In this document: positions 47,554 through 56,178 of the stretch, in pieces
Layout: each line of letters begins with the position of its first letter
How positions within the stretch are numbered: the stretch's first letter is position 1
Assembly (NCBI GenBank): GCA_027488835.1
Contig: JAIYAW010000009.1
Span: forward strand, 434,001-498,000
Direction of reading: 5' to 3'
Origin: Bacteroidota bacterium
GTDB taxonomy: Bacteria > Bacteroidota > Bacteroidia > NS11-12g > UBA955
DNA length: 64,000 nucleotides
The notes under the pieces: generated by a model
The model's database searches: none
The model's input: the letters and a program-made list of their open reading frames with translations, nothing else
What the model was told of the DNA's origin: nothing
Position numbers and translations under genes: made by a program

Positions 47554-48996
47554 ATGTCTGAATTTGAAGCGGTTATAGGATTAGAAATCCACATACAATT
47601 ACAAACAAAGAGCAAAGCCTTTTCAAGCGATAGCACTGAGTATGGTGCACTTCCAAATACACAAGTTAGTCCAATTAGTTTAGGACATCCAGGTACTTTG
47701 CCAGTTCACAACCAATCGGCTGTTGAAATGGCCCTTAAAATGGGATTGGCTTTAGACTGCGACATTAGAAGGGTGAATCAATATTCACGCAAGAATTATT
47801 TTTATGCCGATTTGCCGAAAGGTTATCAAATAACCCAATTCGATACTCCATTGTGCAATAATGGATATGTAACCATAAAGCCAAAAGATAGCATAGAAAA
47901 AAACATCAGATTAACGCGTATCCACATGGAAGAAGATACCGGAAAAAGTATGCACGACCAAGATATGAATGATACCCTTGTTGATTATAATCGTGCCGGA
48001 ACGCCATTAATTGAAGTTGTTACAGAGCCCGATATTAAAACCGGAGACGAAGCTTATGCATTTGTTACAGAAATTAGACGATTGGTACGTTATCTTGAAA
48101 TTTGTGATGGCAACATGGAAGAAGGTAGCTTACGTTGTGATGCAAATATTTCAGTAATGCCAAAAGGTTCTAAAGTTTTTGGAACCAAAGTTGAGGTTAA
48201 AAACATGAACTCAATTTCAAATGTAAAACGTGCAATTGATTTTGAAATTCAACGCCAAATAGAAGTAATTGAAAAAGGGGGAACTGTTGATGGAGAAACC
48301 AGAGGATTTAACGGTTTGGCAGGAACTACTTTTTCAATGCGAAAAAAGGAAGCTATTAACGATTACCGTTATTTTCCTGAACCAGATTTACCACCTACCA
48401 TCATCACTGAGGAGTATATTGCAAAAGTTAAATCAGAAATGCCTGAATTGCCACGGGCATTATTTACCCGATTTACAAATAACTATGGATTGTCTGATTA
48501 TGATGCCGCCGTGCTAATTGACGATAAACTTAGCGCCTTTTATTTTGAAGACCTATGCAAATTAACCTCAAATTTTAAAGCTGCAAGTAATTGGATAACT
48601 GTTGCAATTAGAGGTTACTTGAATGAAAATGCCTTAGATTTAAATGATTTTCAACTTAAGCCACATCAAATTGCTGAGGTTATTCAACTCATTGACTCTG
48701 GAGTTATCAATCATTCAATCGCCAGTCAAAAATTGTTCCCTACCCTTTTGACAGCCCCTGAAAAAACAGCAAAACAAATTGTTGAGGAATTAAATTTGGC
48801 GACAAATTCTGATACTTCTTTCATCGAAGGAATCATTGATGAAGTTCTTGCCCTGTTCCCTGAAAAAGTAGCAGAATACAAATCTGGTAAAAAAGGATTA
48901 TTGGGGATGTTTGTTGGTGAAGTAATGAAAAGATCGAAGGGTAAAGCTGATCCAAAAATTACAAACCAAATCATTTCGGAAAAATTAGACGCATAA
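47554..48996 (+). CDS. gatB: Aspartyl/glutamyl-tRNA(Asn/Gln) amidotransferase subunit B
   Basis: Kinase and tRNA-binding subunit of GatCAB, which converts mischarged Glu-tRNA(Gln) or Asp-tRNA(Asn). The 480-residue protein has VIGLEIHIQLQTKSKAFS, YSRKNYFYADLPKGYQITQ, HMEEDTGKSMHD, and EVKNMNSISNVKRAI; the C-terminal YqeY-like tail domain (~335-480) ends with GLLGMFVGEVMKRSKGKAD. Complete. A TATCTTTG box at 47502-47509 gives a leader of about 40 nt. gatA and gatC are not adjacent. Confidence 0.96.
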   Translation: MSEFEAVIGLEIHIQLQTKSKAFSSDSTEYGALPNTQVSPISLGHPGTLPVHNQSAVEMALKMGLALDCDIRRVNQYSRKNYFYADLPKGYQITQFDTPLCNNGYVTIKPKDSIEKNIRLTRIHMEEDTGKSMHDQDMNDTLVDYNRAGTPLIEVVTEPDIKTGDEAYAFVTEIRRLVRYLEICDGNMEEGSLRCDANISVMPKGSKVFGTKVEVKNMNSISNVKRAIDFEIQRQIEVIEKGGTVDGETRGFNGLAGTTFSMRKKEAINDYRYFPEPDLPPTIITEEYIAKVKSEMPELPRALFTRFTNNYGLSDYDAAVLIDDKLSAFYFEDLCKLTSNFKAASNWITVAIRGYLNENALDLNDFQLKPHQIAEVIQLIDSGVINHSIASQKLFPTLLTAPEKTAKQIVEELNLATNSDTSFIEGIIDEVLALFPEKVAEYKSGKKGLLGMFVGEVMKRSKGKADPKITNQIISEKLDA

Positions 48997-49012
48997 TTTC
49001 TTTACTCTAGCT

Positions 49013-50800
49013 ATGATAAACTTTCCAATTCGCAATGGCATTTTAGCTTTATTGCTTTTTTTTGCAAGCGGAAGTTTATTTGGGCAAAATTGGACGCACA
49101 TAAACGTAACTCCGTATCCGTTTATAGATACCCAAGCAAATATCATTCAGATTCCCAACAAGGTCATCTTGAAGCCCACCTTTAGCAAATTATTTAATGC
49201 AGGCAAAAAGAAAACTACCATTTTGCACCTTGGCGATTATCAAGTTCAACAAGGAAGTTATTCAACAAAGGTTAAATCGCTGTTGCAAAGCTCTTTTGGA
49301 TATGGTGGCTATGGCTATTTCTTTGCAAACTCAACGGCAAGAATTACGGGAGTAAATAATTACCAAACTTATCACAATGGGAAATGGATTTATGCAAAAA
49401 ATACAGAGAAGTTCCCCGAATTGCCATTAGGCCTCTCAGGCGTAACTTCCAAAACCTATGATGCAAATGCACAGATCAAAATTGTTTTAAACAGACAAAA
49501 CATTAGATCTGATTATAAAAAACTTCATATTTTTTGCAAAAGAACCCACAAGTCATTTGACCTAAAAATCATTACAAAATCTGACTCTCAAAGAATTGAC
49601 GTTTATACGTTTCCCAAAGACTCATTTACAAATGAAATTGTTATTGACTTAAAATCAGGCGAGTCTACTTACTTGGTTGAAATTAAGAAAAGAGAACCAA
49701 GCCAAGTTAGCTTTGAATTATATGGTTTTAGCTTAGAAACTGAAACGGATAAAGGAATTTTGATGCATACCATTGGAAACAATGGCGCGGGGTTTTCGAA
49801 TATATTGAGAGAATCTTTGTTCAGGAATGACTTGAATATCTACAAACCCGATTTGGTTTTATTGGATCTTGGTGTGTATGATTTTTTTACAACCGATTAT
49901 GATGAAGCTTACATCAAAAGAAATATTATATCGTTGATTACTCTTTTGAAATCCGCCCCTTCGAAACCGACTATTATTCTAGTTTCAAGTCAAGACCAGT
50001 TAAAAGGAAAGTACAGTTGGGATATTTTGGCAAAGTATTCATTGCTTTTGAGCCATATAGCTAAAACGGAAAAAGTAGGATTTTATGATTGGTATCGAAT
50101 TTCAGGTGGCAACAAATCCATAAATAATTGGATAGACACTGGATTGGCGATAAACAATGGTCGTGAATTAACTGAATTAGGACATCAATTAAAGGGATCA
50201 TTGCTTTTTCAAGCAATGAAACAAACATCTAACAAATTATTCTCTAAAACAGATTTAGAAAATGGGATTTGGGTACCAATTAGAGATAGCGGATATTTAT
50301 TTCGAATTGACACATCCCACAAAGATGAAATTCATATTCCCCTTAACGAAGTCCCTATTTATGATTGGGTAATTCACAAAGTTCATCGCGGAGAAACCAT
50401 TTCGTCAATTGCGGGTCTTTACAACGTTTCTACACTCCAAGTGAAGCACTGGAATAAATTAAAGCGATATACAGTCAAGAAAGGCCAGAAACTCAAAATT
50501 TACGCCAAAGTTGGCACTGAGATCAATACCCCAACTAAAATTAAAAAGTCAATTTCCGTTTTAAAGCATGATGAGGCTCTTGTTTTGGATTCAATTCAAA
50601 AGGAAGCAAAATCTGAAGAAATACCAAAAAAAGCGATGGAAGAAAAAATTCCATTTGCCACAAAAAAACACAAAGTGAAACGCAGCGAGACCCTCTTTAG
50701 TATTTCTAAAATGTATCACATGACTGTTACCGATTTAAAGTCCCTCAATAAAATGAAAGGCAATAATATTGCAGTTGGTCAAACCTTATTGGTAAAATAA
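49013..50800 (+). CDS. SGNH hydrolase-like protein with two C-terminal LysM domains
   Basis: A 595-residue exported protein. Signal peptide (MINFPIRNGILALLLFFASG ... LFGQ), then an SGNH-like domain (~65-410) starting ILHLGDYQVQQGSY, where homologous esterases have GDS with the nucleophile Ser; here it is Tyr76. Further blocks IGNNGAGFSNI and LDLGVYDFF match blocks III and the usual GTND region in place, but the normal Ser and Asn-Asp are lost, and the catalytic Asp-x-x-His near LTELGHQLKGS is altered. Two LysM domains (455-498, 552-595) should bind peptidoglycan. It looks like an inactive wall-binding homologue. Its stop abuts the stop of the convergent YdcF gene. Confidence 0.7.
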   Translation: MINFPIRNGILALLLFFASGSLFGQNWTHINVTPYPFIDTQANIIQIPNKVILKPTFSKLFNAGKKKTTILHLGDYQVQQGSYSTKVKSLLQSSFGYGGYGYFFANSTARITGVNNYQTYHNGKWIYAKNTEKFPELPLGLSGVTSKTYDANAQIKIVLNRQNIRSDYKKLHIFCKRTHKSFDLKIITKSDSQRIDVYTFPKDSFTNEIVIDLKSGESTYLVEIKKREPSQVSFELYGFSLETETDKGILMHTIGNNGAGFSNILRESLFRNDLNIYKPDLVLLDLGVYDFFTTDYDEAYIKRNIISLITLLKSAPSKPTIILVSSQDQLKGKYSWDILAKYSLLLSHIAKTEKVGFYDWYRISGGNKSINNWIDTGLAINNGRELTELGHQLKGSLLFQAMKQTSNKLFSKTDLENGIWVPIRDSGYLFRIDTSHKDEIHIPLNEVPIYDWVIHKVHRGETISSIAGLYNVSTLQVKHWNKLKRYTVKKGQKLKIYAKVGTEINTPTKIKKSISVLKHDEALVLDSIQKEAKSEEIPKKAMEEKIPFATKKHKVKRSETLFSISKMYHMTVTDLKSLNKMKGNNIAVGQTLLVK

Positions 50801-51649
50801 CTAAATTTTACCAGTTATTTTATAGGAAAGTATTCCAATCCATTCGTGGATAATGTCATTGAGTTTTTCAAATGCAAATGCCGAAGGAATGAAGAAGTTA
50901 GAAAATGAATAATTCCTTTGTAAACTTGATGTGTAATGGGCTTTATAAGGCACAAAATTCACTCCTGCTTTCTTATAACAAGCAGCAGATCGGTACATAT
51001 GTCCGGCGCTCGTAATTAAGCAAACTGGTTCATGTATTTTCAAGCTATCTAACAAATGCTTGGTAATTTTAGCATTTTCATAGGTATTTCGCGATTTGCC
51101 ATCGACAATTATTTTATTAGAATCTACACCCAATGAAATCATATATTTTCTAGCTTCGAAAGCTTCATAATAGGCGTGATTAATTAATGAAGACGAACCC
51201 CCAGTTAGAATGACCCTATCGAATTTACCCAATTGAATTCCCTGAAAACCAACCATAAATCGATCGCCAGCCTGCATCAGGCTATATCTATGTCTGAGAA
51301 AATCATAGCCTAAGTAACCACCTAAAACCACAGCAGTTCGTGGGTAAGGTTTGTCTTTTGGAGAAATGTCAGATATAGACTTGTTGGCAACACTACCTTC
51401 CCAAAGGATATTGATTTCATTTATCAAAACCCCATTCCCACAAATCATAAAAATGGCAAATGCGGAAATTATATATTTTCTTACGTTAATATTTTGAATA
51501 TAATTCAAAAGAAATCTTATGAATCTTTTTCGATTTTGAATTTGCTTAAACGACAATGTAAATTTCAAAATAACCACCAATAATAAATAGAAAATCCAAA
51601 ACATTGGATTGAACAAAAACGCAAATAACTTACTAATTACAAAAAACAT
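50801..51649 (-). CDS. YdcF/ElyC-family protein (DUF218)
   Basis: A 282-residue inner-membrane protein. Two hydrophobic N-terminal helices precede a DUF218 domain with AVVLGGYLGYD, RVILTGGSS, EAFEARKYMISLGVD, KSRNTYENAKI and CLITSAGHMYRSAACYKKAG. ElyC and SanA in E. coli affect envelope and peptidoglycan precursor metabolism. I use the ATG at 51649 (MFFVISKLFAFLFNPMFW) since homologues begin this way; a TTG 14 codons upstream is the alternative. Last gene of a minus-strand series with the WG-repeat protein. Confidence 0.82.
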   Translation of the reverse strand: MFFVISKLFAFLFNPMFWIFYLLLVVILKFTLSFKQIQNRKRFIRFLLNYIQNINVRKYIISAFAIFMICGNGVLINEINILWEGSVANKSISDISPKDKPYPRTAVVLGGYLGYDFLRHRYSLMQAGDRFMVGFQGIQLGKFDRVILTGGSSSLINHAYYEAFEARKYMISLGVDSNKIIVDGKSRNTYENAKITKHLLDSLKIHEPVCLITSAGHMYRSAACYKKAGVNFVPYKAHYTSSLQRNYSFSNFFIPSAFAFEKLNDIIHEWIGILSYKITGKI

Positions 51650-51707
51650 ATTCAAATGTAAGAAATTGGCAACATGATTTCTGAACGACAATTGTATTTA
51701 ACGCTGC

Positions 51708-54212
51708 TTACTTCGTTCTCGAATATACAAACCCCTTTGAATCAACAAAAAATAAGGTGTTATTTTCATCATCTTGAACTTCGAATAAGTTATCCGAAAT
51801 TACATTTAATTGATTGTTGGTATTTCCAATTTCCTTAAAAATCAAATTTACACCTAATTGACTCATTGTATAATATTGATTCGTTGTTGCCTTTTTAACG
51901 CAAAATACAGTTTTATCAATGGCACCAGTTTTGGTTTCTACTGAATATTTTTTGTCATATATAAATTGATTTTCAAAAGGAATTACAAAACTTTTATTGT
52001 TGTTCATAATGGCATAATTGCCATTGTAATTTTGAACAATAAAATGATCGTTCATTGCGTTTTTTACAGGCACAATATTTTTATAATCAGGAGCCAACAA
52101 CAAATTAAATGACTCATCTACAAATCCCATTAGATTATTTTTCAATACTTTATATTTTAATGTTTCTTCATCAAATTCTAATTGTATGTCATTCATTTGA
52201 GTCAATACTTTTTTAGTTGAAGTTGAAAAATAAGCTATTTTGATATTGTTCGCATTTTTTTGTTTGAATACCCCAATTTTATGTGCATCGTTTAGCCATT
52301 CAAATTCTCCAAATACTTTCAAATCTGTTACTTCTCCGGATGCATTTATCAATAAATTTTGCTTTTTACCTAACAACAACCAAGATGAATTGTCAATTTT
52401 TTCAATTACAAAATCTTCAATTTTACTGAGTAAATACCCAAATGAATTGACAACCGCTACTTGGGTAAACGACAATTCATCTTGAATACGTTGAAATGGA
52501 AAGTTATCACTACTATGATCTACAATATTGTAGATTGCTTTTTTTGTCATTGGGAAGATCCAGCGTCCCTCAAAATCAAGAACACCTGAAGAATCCTTGT
52601 GGTTAATCAAAGCAACCCCAGAAACTATTTTTACGCGTTGATAATAGCGTGTCATTAACTTTTTACCCTTCCCGATTACTTGCCAACCATTTTTGGATTT
52701 AACAGCTGCAATGAGTCCTGAAAAAGGCTGTGCACTGTCGTTTTCAAAATTGATAAATGGATTTCCTTTTGCGTCTATAAAACCATACTTTCCATTGACA
52801 GACACGGGTGCAACTTTTATATCATCTACAACATTACTTAATAGGGGGTAATTCTGATTGAAGCACATGGCATTGTTATATTTCGCAGGAATTATCCAAC
52901 TACCTTCCTCATTGATAAAACCATATTGTTTTTTATCAGTTGCCGCGTTAATTAATCCTATTTGACTGTAATTACCAATAACGGAGAAGTCAAATGCACT
53001 CAATTGCTTTTTTGAGATTGAATACAAAGCCCATTTATTTTTCTTTCTTACCGCAATTACCTTATTTGAACCAATTTGTTTGATTTCATCAAAACTAGCT
53101 GATAGCAACATTTCTTTATTCGTGGTTAAACCGTATAAATTATTGACCGACATGTAGGTGTAAATTTCTGGAACTAGTTCTTTTAATTCGGAAATTTCTA
53201 AATTCGACAACAATCTGCTACCATTAGATTGATACATTTCAATCCATTTTTTGTCTCTGCAAGTCACAACCTGGGTAGATTCAAGATAGTTCAGTGTTAT
53301 ATATTTGGGTTCAACAATTTGTGCTGCATTTCCAAAATACAAACCCATTAAATCGGAATTTCCTTGAATCCTAAAAATAGGGAGCATACAATTTTCCAAC
53401 TTAGACACTCCATTGTAAATTGGTTTAAGAACCATTTGTCCATCGGTGTTATACAATCCCTGTTTTTGATCAATTTCAACGACAAAGTACTTTTTATAAC
53501 CTAGAGTATTTGCATTGATCAAAGCGTCTACAACATGAATTTGGCTATATTTTGGAGGGACAATGGTTTTGCCTTGGGTATTGAGAATGCCGAAAAATTC
53601 TCCATTCGTTACTGAAAACAACCGTGAACTGAAATTTTGCAAATCATAATCATGATAACCAATTGTTTCAAAAACATCAGTAGAAATAGCAACCCTAGGA
53701 TTTGTATTTTTATTTAGCCATATCTGAATAAGTTGCACTTTTTTCTTGCCTTTGGGAGTTGTATAACCCAATAAATCAATTTGATCAAATGTGGAAGTCA
53801 TTGATGTTTTAAGGTTGGACTTTTCATCTCCAAATTTCATCAGTTCTATGTTTTCGTATTGCACAGAAACAAGTTCAACTTTAGAAATACCCGATATAAT
53901 ACCAAATTTTCCTTTCTTTTTTACGAGATAAAGGTCTTTATTTCTGAAGTAAGCTACTGAATCATATTCCGTAAACACATATTTCCCAGTTGTATCTATC
54001 CACCGCCATTTGTCGTCAATTTTGACTTGTGCATGTCCCAAATAATTAAACGGTTTGGCTTGTTGAAATTCCTCTGCAATGACTGCTTTTGAAGATGCGG
54101 GTTTCACATAAATCCAAACATCATTTTTGATTTTATAAGGGATAAAGCGATCTGTTTGGGCTTTCAATTGAAGTGAAATACCAAAAAATAGCAATAGAAG
54201 TTTAATTTTCAT
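51708..54212 (-). CDS. WG-repeat protein, exported
   Basis: An 834-residue protein with a signal peptide (MKIKLLLLFFGISLQLKAQ) and many WG repeats, short beta units with forms such as KWRWIDTTGKYVF, GKYGFIDAKGNPFI and KQYGFINEEGSWIIP. WG repeats are common in Bacteroidota periplasmic or surface proteins, where they probably make beta-propeller-like scaffolds. No enzymatic motif is seen and no T9SS sorting tail is present, so it is probably periplasmic. Role unknown. Confidence 0.78.
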   Translation of the reverse strand: MKIKLLLLFFGISLQLKAQTDRFIPYKIKNDVWIYVKPASSKAVIAEEFQQAKPFNYLGHAQVKIDDKWRWIDTTGKYVFTEYDSVAYFRNKDLYLVKKKGKFGIISGISKVELVSVQYENIELMKFGDEKSNLKTSMTSTFDQIDLLGYTTPKGKKKVQLIQIWLNKNTNPRVAISTDVFETIGYHDYDLQNFSSRLFSVTNGEFFGILNTQGKTIVPPKYSQIHVVDALINANTLGYKKYFVVEIDQKQGLYNTDGQMVLKPIYNGVSKLENCMLPIFRIQGNSDLMGLYFGNAAQIVEPKYITLNYLESTQVVTCRDKKWIEMYQSNGSRLLSNLEISELKELVPEIYTYMSVNNLYGLTTNKEMLLSASFDEIKQIGSNKVIAVRKKNKWALYSISKKQLSAFDFSVIGNYSQIGLINAATDKKQYGFINEEGSWIIPAKYNNAMCFNQNYPLLSNVVDDIKVAPVSVNGKYGFIDAKGNPFINFENDSAQPFSGLIAAVKSKNGWQVIGKGKKLMTRYYQRVKIVSGVALINHKDSSGVLDFEGRWIFPMTKKAIYNIVDHSSDNFPFQRIQDELSFTQVAVVNSFGYLLSKIEDFVIEKIDNSSWLLLGKKQNLLINASGEVTDLKVFGEFEWLNDAHKIGVFKQKNANNIKIAYFSTSTKKVLTQMNDIQLEFDEETLKYKVLKNNLMGFVDESFNLLLAPDYKNIVPVKNAMNDHFIVQNYNGNYAIMNNNKSFVIPFENQFIYDKKYSVETKTGAIDKTVFCVKKATTNQYYTMSQLGVNLIFKEIGNTNNQLNVISDNLFEVQDDENNTLFFVDSKGFVYSRTK

Positions 54213-54289
54213 GATTCGTTGGGAAAATTACATGGAACATGCAACTTTTCAACTTTTAGAAAGTACAAATTTCAAACATCTTTTCAACC

Positions 54290-54859
54290 TCAATGCAAAC
54301 ACCCCATATACATCTCGCATTGTAAAATAAATGCTTGAGGGAAATGCTTTCGCCAAGCAGCAACACTTTGCTCTGCATCCATAGAAAATGTGAAAATATT
54401 GGTAACCAGCATCAAGTTTTTGTCATTGCCTTTTTTATCATACCAATATTGATATTCTAGAGAAAGCATATCCTTTTCACTGCCATTGCGCCTTGGAAAA
54501 TATTCACCCCTATATATTTCATCGTCAGATGATTGACTAACGCCCCATATATTTGTTTCCCGAAAATACGATTTCTGCACTGTATCGAATGGTACATTGA
54601 ATTTCCTAGAGGTAGACATGGCCAAATCATACATTTTCTGAAATTGATTTGAGGTATCTAATACCACAACGAAGGCCGTTTGATAATCTTCGTTTTTTGT
54701 TTCATCCACAGATGTAGCCTCTGCCTCATTTTCTCTAACCGATTGATCAAATTCACTGCTATTCATTGAATCCAAGTTTTTGCTTTTTTCTTTTTTGAGG
54801 GACGGTTTACATTGAATTGCAAAAATGACCACCGCCAATAGTGAAATTCCTGTTTTCAT
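54290..54859 (-). CDS. Hypothetical lipoprotein
   Basis: A 189-residue predicted lipoprotein: MKTGISLLAVVIFAIQC with the lipid-modified Cys17, followed by a charged Lys/Ser/Glu-rich stretch (~19-55) and a folded C-terminal part (~58-189; ETNIWGVSQSSDDEIYRGEY). I do not recognise a family. The C-terminal CEMYMGCLH has two cysteines. It sits between the AAA ATPase gene (17 bp upstream of the alternative ATG at 54871) and the WG-repeat gene, in the same direction. Confidence 0.6.
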   Translation of the reverse strand: MKTGISLLAVVIFAIQCKPSLKKEKSKNLDSMNSSEFDQSVRENEAEATSVDETKNEDYQTAFVVVLDTSNQFQKMYDLAMSTSRKFNVPFDTVQKSYFRETNIWGVSQSSDDEIYRGEYFPRRNGSEKDMLSLEYQYWYDKKGNDKNLMLVTNIFTFSMDAEQSVAAWRKHFPQAFILQCEMYMGCLH

Positions 54860-54888
54860 GTTTTTTAGCATAATTCATTTCAAAATTA

Positions 54889-56085
54889 TCAATATAAAAA
54901 ACCAAATAACCAAAGTGGGATTTTTTGATTAATCCCGTACTCAATTTCATCGGCAGCAATAAATGCATTTTCTATACCATCAATTTGGTGTTTGGTTTTG
55001 CCTTTTCCTCCTATTTCAAATGTGTACTTTTTGTCTACCAAAAAATCACCCTTGTGAGAGTACAATAAATTATGCCTAAAACCCACTTGATTCGCAAAAA
55101 ATGTCTCTCTCACATTCCCAATATTCACATTACTTGGCGATAAAATTTGCATCAAGTTGGTGTTTTCTAAATATATTTTTTGTGGCTTTTGTAATTTACT
55201 GATCCCATTAGCTTCCTTAAAAAGATTATTGGTTAATCTTACTTCTTGAAAGTAATGCAAATACGACAAAATTGTTGACCTATTTATTGTTAATTTCTCT
55301 CCCAATTTGCTAATGTTTGGAGTAAACGGTACCGATGCAGAAATCACAGATAATAACTCTTTCAGTTTAAATACATATCCCGACTCAATTCCCCTCATCA
55401 ATGGCAATTCTATTTCCAAAATCATATTCACCACTTCCGTTAACTTTATTTCATACAGTTCTTTATCCTCTCTATAAAAAGGATAATAGCCATAGTCTAA
55501 ATATTTTGAAAAATACTGAAATGGTTTTGTTTTGTGACCAATTTCTTGAGCAATTTCAAAGTGTTTTTCTAAAATTTCATTGAGGGATACAATTCTAAAG
55601 TCAATTTTTGTTTCAATACTTAAAAACTCACGAAATGAAAATCCCTGCATCTCATAAATAACGGCCCTCCTACTTAAATCAGCCCTTGCATTTAATATTT
55701 CCAAAGCGGAAGAACCTGTAAATACAACTTTTAAATCTGGATAATCATCATAGGCATTTTTCAATTCTTGAGCCCAATTGGGATATTTATGCACTTCATC
55801 TAAAAATAAAAACTTCCCCCCTTGTTTATAAAAATCTTCAATTAACTCAGACAATGAATGCGAAGAAAACCAAAATGAATCCAAACTTACATAAAGCGTT
55901 TGTGCAATTTGATTAGACAAATGCAATTTTATATACTGCAGCAACAAAGTTGTTTTCCCTACACCCCTAGCGCCTTTGATCCCAACCAATTGCGCCTGCC
56001 ATGGAATTTCAGCCATTGCAGATCGGGTAAAATCTAAAGACACATTTGATAATTTTCGTAAAAAACGATTATACAATTCTACCAT
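54889..56085 (-). CDS. AAA ATPase with DUF4143 (AAA_14 family)
   Basis: A 398-residue ATP-binding protein. Walker A GARGVGKTTLL (~38-48), Walker B KFLFLDEVHKYPNWAQ, an Arg-finger region TGSSALEILNARADLSRR, then a winged-helix/DUF4143 C-terminal part (~200-398, with LGEKLTINRSTILSYLHYFQ and a final FEIGGKGKTKHQIDG nuclease-like segment). This large family is common in bacteria and archaea; function is uncertain, though the C-terminal domain resembles a restriction-endonuclease-like fold. The gene has an unusual repeat-filled promoter (see 56086-56173). Confidence 0.82.
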   Translation of the reverse strand: MVELYNRFLRKLSNVSLDFTRSAMAEIPWQAQLVGIKGARGVGKTTLLLQYIKLHLSNQIAQTLYVSLDSFWFSSHSLSELIEDFYKQGGKFLFLDEVHKYPNWAQELKNAYDDYPDLKVVFTGSSALEILNARADLSRRAVIYEMQGFSFREFLSIETKIDFRIVSLNEILEKHFEIAQEIGHKTKPFQYFSKYLDYGYYPFYREDKELYEIKLTEVVNMILEIELPLMRGIESGYVFKLKELLSVISASVPFTPNISKLGEKLTINRSTILSYLHYFQEVRLTNNLFKEANGISKLQKPQKIYLENTNLMQILSPSNVNIGNVRETFFANQVGFRHNLLYSHKGDFLVDKKYTFEIGGKGKTKHQIDGIENAFIAADEIEYGINQKIPLWLFGFLY

Positions 56086-56173
56086 AATGCTTAATTAATT
56101 AAACAAAATTAATATATTTTGCTTAATAAAACAAACAAAATCCGTAAATTTTGTTTAACGCAACAAACAAAAT
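56086..56173 (-). repeat. Three tandem ~32-bp palindromic repeats in the promoter of the AAA ATPase gene
   Basis: On the minus strand three copies start at 56173, 56141 and 56109. Each begins ATTTTGTTT and contains TTAAnCAAAAT or its remnant, so each is itself an imperfect palindrome. The first two are full (32 bp each), the last is cut short by the ATG. A -33 TTTG (56135-56132) and -7 TAATTTTG (56111-56104), 20 bp apart, lie within them, so they overlap the promoter and look like operators. Confidence 0.75.
56104..56135 (-). promoter_or_regulatory. Promoter of the AAA ATPase gene
   Basis: TTTG (56135-56132), 20 bp, TAATTTTG (56111-56104), ending 18 nt before the ATG. The elements are built into the tandem repeats. 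Confidence 0.55.
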
Positions 56174-56178
56174 ACGCA

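Noticed and set aside
56086-56173. Possible mini-CRISPR array (three 32-bp repeats)
   Set aside because: The units are directly tandem with no spacers, they are palindromic and AT-rich, and overlap the promoter and start of a gene. No cas gene is near.
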